NCBI GenBank assembly: GCA_042091035.1
Contig: JBELIG010000140.1
Location: forward strand, 1 to 8,327
DNA: 8,327 nt
Reading direction: 5' to 3'
DNA from: AM-2324 sp042091035
Lineage (GTDB): Bacteria; Bacteroidota; Bacteroidia; Chitinophagales; Saprospiraceae
Shown: positions 6,853-8,327 of the stretch, piece after piece
How positions within the stretch are numbered: position 1 is the first letter of the stretch
Layout of the letters: each line of letters opens with the position of its first letter
Notes under the pieces: model-generated
What the model saw: only the letters and a program-made list of their open reading frames with translations
What the model was told of the DNA's origin: nothing
The model's database searches: none
Position numbers and translations under genes: made by a program

Positions 6853-8313
6853 CTATTGTGCTTCGAATGTTGCTGTATAAAGCGACCCATCGAAACTAAG
6901 TGTAACCTTATAATCACCAGCTTCCGAAACTGTTACGTTCGCTCCATCTAGTGTAAGTCCTCCTAGTGTACCTCCTATGTTTAATGCCCAATCGTCACCA
7001 GCTCTCATTTTAAATTCACCTTCAGTGAAAGCACCAGTGTAGCTATAAGTTGTAATACCAGAATCAAAACCATCAGCAGTCATGTCTTGGTCAGCATCCC
7101 AGCCACCAACAGTTGCACTACCGATAACACCCCAACCAGAAGCAGTCATTGTTGCTTGCCAAGTCGCACCTTCATCTGCAGTAGAAACTACCAAGTAATA
7201 TTGACCAGCTCCAGGAGTAGCAACATTATCACCTCCTTCACCAAGAGTTACCTCAACTCCATCAGCAGCTAAAGCACCACCAAGGTTGAAATCCCATGCA
7301 TCATTTGCTCTGATCTTAAATTCACCAGCATCAGCAAGGGTAACAACACCATACCACTTGTGAGTTGTACCATCAAGTTTGTAAAGCATATCTCTGTCAG
7401 CATCCCAACCTCCGGCAGAAGCATCACCAATAACACCTAGGTTATAATCATTAGGATCAAATGTCAACACAGGAGCATCACCTGTACGCTCTGCAACCAT
7501 TGCCCATCCATCTAGTGAACTCCAGTTGATTGTAATCGTATAAACACCTTCCTCAGTTTGAGCAATATTTGGTGCATCATTACCATTTTGAAGATTACCT
7601 ACTTCACCACCAAGGTTTGTAAACATCTGGTAACCATTCGCCTCAGCAAAGCCACCATTTGGATCAATCAAACGAGCAAGATTCCATCTACAGTTAAAAC
7701 GCACTTTCCATTCACCGTTTCTTAGAATAACATCAGTCATTGACCAAGAACCTCCATTAGCATCTACTGAACCATCTGTCAGAGAAGTTTCTTCTCCCCA
7801 ACCGCCTGGAGTAGCATTACCAATAATACCTGGATGAACGATCTGATAAACAACCATCTCACTAGTAAGTTGATCAAAAGTAGCACGGTAAAGACCTGAA
7901 TTAGCTACATTAAAAGCAGCTCCATTTGCCTCTAAAGAAACAACTGTGTAGGTATTAAAATCACAAGATGAACCCGCATCAGTTACATCCTCTGTAGCTC
8001 CACCCCAAGTGTTAGTGATCGATTTACCTTCTACTTGAACAAAATTATAATCGCCTGCTTCAAGGTATACATAACCACCTACGAAACCTGCGCGATCCTG
8101 AGAAGAGAAACCATCGTCTTCAACAGTTTCAGCAGTTAGTACTGCTCCTGATACTGGATCAGAGCCAGTTACTGCAAGATAGAGGCCATCTGCAACGTTT
8201 ACACCATCAACTACATCAATAACAACAACTTCATCATCATTTGAACATGCATTGAACGTAAAGATGGAGGCCGCAAAAAAGCAAACTCCTAAAAGCTTTA
8301 TAAAATTTTTCAT
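6853..8313 (-). CDS. SusE/SusF-type outer-membrane glycan-binding lipoprotein
   Basis: This is a surface lipoprotein predicted to hold polysaccharide near a SusCD importer; it has no catalytic domain. Its 486 residues start with a lipoprotein signal peptide and lipobox FNAC23. The residues after the Cys, SNDDE, match the acidic export signal that sends Bacteroidota lipoproteins to the cell surface. A first beta-rich domain covers about 37-160. Three related SusE/F-type domains follow, each opening with G-x-I-G-x-A-x-x-G-G-W: 162-278, 293-394 and 395-486. The last two also share F-K-x-R-A-x-D-x-W-x-x-N-x-G-G (332-346 and 434-448), while the first has a diverged form near W202-R214. Conserved Trp residues are likely sugar contacts, as in known SusE and SusF carbohydrate-binding modules. 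The stop is TAG at 6853-6855. It lies upstream of susC, whereas susE and susF normally follow susD, and a terminator separates them. It could thus be the last gene of an upstream operon. Only 14 nt before its ATG are visible. Family assignment is strong, substrate unknown. Confidence 0.88.
   Translation of the reverse strand: MKNFIKLLGVCFFAASIFTFNACSNDDEVVVIDVVDGVNVADGLYLAVTGSDPVSGAVLTAETVEDDGFSSQDRAGFVGGYVYLEAGDYNFVQVEGKSITNTWGGATEDVTDAGSSCDFNTYTVVSLEANGAAFNVANSGLYRATFDQLTSEMVVYQIVHPGIIGNATPGGWGEETSLTDGSVDANGGSWSMTDVILRNGEWKVRFNCRWNLARLIDPNGGFAEANGYQMFTNLGGEVGNLQNGNDAPNIAQTEEGVYTITINWSSLDGWAMVAERTGDAPVLTFDPNDYNLGVIGDASAGGWDADRDMLYKLDGTTHKWYGVVTLADAGEFKIRANDAWDFNLGGALAADGVEVTLGEGGDNVATPGAGQYYLVVSTADEGATWQATMTASGWGVIGSATVGGWDADQDMTADGFDSGITTYSYTGAFTEGEFKMRAGDDWALNIGGTLGGLTLDGANVTVSEAGDYKVTLSFDGSLYTATFEAQ
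6856..7437 (-). repeat. Tandem duplicated SusE/F domain coding repeats
   Basis: Two adjacent domain-coding units, 7437-7132 and 7131-6856, encode the second and third SusE/F-type domains. Their first 42 nt (7437-7396 and 7131-7090) match at 33 of 42 positions without gaps. The coding similarity then falls, though the protein motifs stay clear. A third, more diverged copy begins at 7830. The units look like an internal domain duplication within the gene, not a mobile or satellite repeat. Confidence 0.7.
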
Positions 8314-8327
8314 TTTTGAATGATTTA

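Noticed and set aside
7087..7272. 61-codon plus-strand ORF
   Set aside because: It is antisense across the repeated SusE/F domains. Its Ser/Thr-rich composition is explained by the complementary coding strand.
2170..8313. Possible hidden defence system, CRISPR array, prophage or insertion sequence
   Set aside because: There are no spaced short repeats, terminal inverted repeats, transposase, integrase or nuclease motifs. The region is fully accounted for by glycan-uptake genes.

Overview
The window comes from a Bacteroidota genome, probably a free-living or marine member of the Cytophagales/Flavobacteriia type. The evidence is AT-rich DNA, an adjacent susC/susD pair, SusE/F-type surface lipoproteins, no clear Shine-Dalgarno sequences, and a family of aryl-sulfate sulfotransferase-like proteins common in this phylum. 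The genus cannot be fixed from this sequence.

Layout, left to right. (1) Positions 1-1019, minus strand: the N-terminal 339 codons of a secreted aryl-sulfate sulfotransferase (ASST) family protein, cut by the window edge. (2) Positions 1020-1274: a 255-bp divergent intergenic region with a perfect 16-bp palindrome. (3) Positions 1275-2135, plus strand: a cupin-type AraC-family regulator. (4) Positions 2134-2168: a perfectly symmetric hairpin with A- and T-tracts that can terminate both the regulator and the convergent susD. (5) Positions 6738-2170, minus strand: susC then susD, 3 nt apart, encoding a TonB-dependent glycan importer and its lipoprotein lid. (6) Positions 6739-6852: a spacer with a strong minus-strand terminator-like hairpin. 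(7) Positions 8313-6853, minus strand: a SusE/SusF-type glycan-binding lipoprotein with three related C-terminal domains. Its promoter lies outside the window.

Together, (5) and (7) form the uptake part of a polysaccharide utilization locus. The SusE/F-like and SusD-like lipoproteins would capture oligosaccharide at the cell surface, and the SusC barrel would import it with TonB energy. The SusD-like protein aligns by eye, from memory, along its whole length with Bacteroides thetaiotaomicron SusD. It keeps most of the known starch-contact positions, so an alpha-glucan substrate is a reasonable hypothesis. No glycoside hydrolase is visible to confirm it. The SusE/F gene lies upstream of susC, not downstream of susD, and a terminator separates them. 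It may therefore be the last gene of an upstream susCDE-like operon or a separately dosed transcript. The AraC protein is a plausible but unproven local regulator.

I found no clearly new kind of system. The observations most worth follow-up are the terminator between susE/F and susC, the conserved SusD glucan arc, an apparent Arg-to-His change in the sulfotransferase active site, the shared symmetric terminator and the intergenic palindrome.
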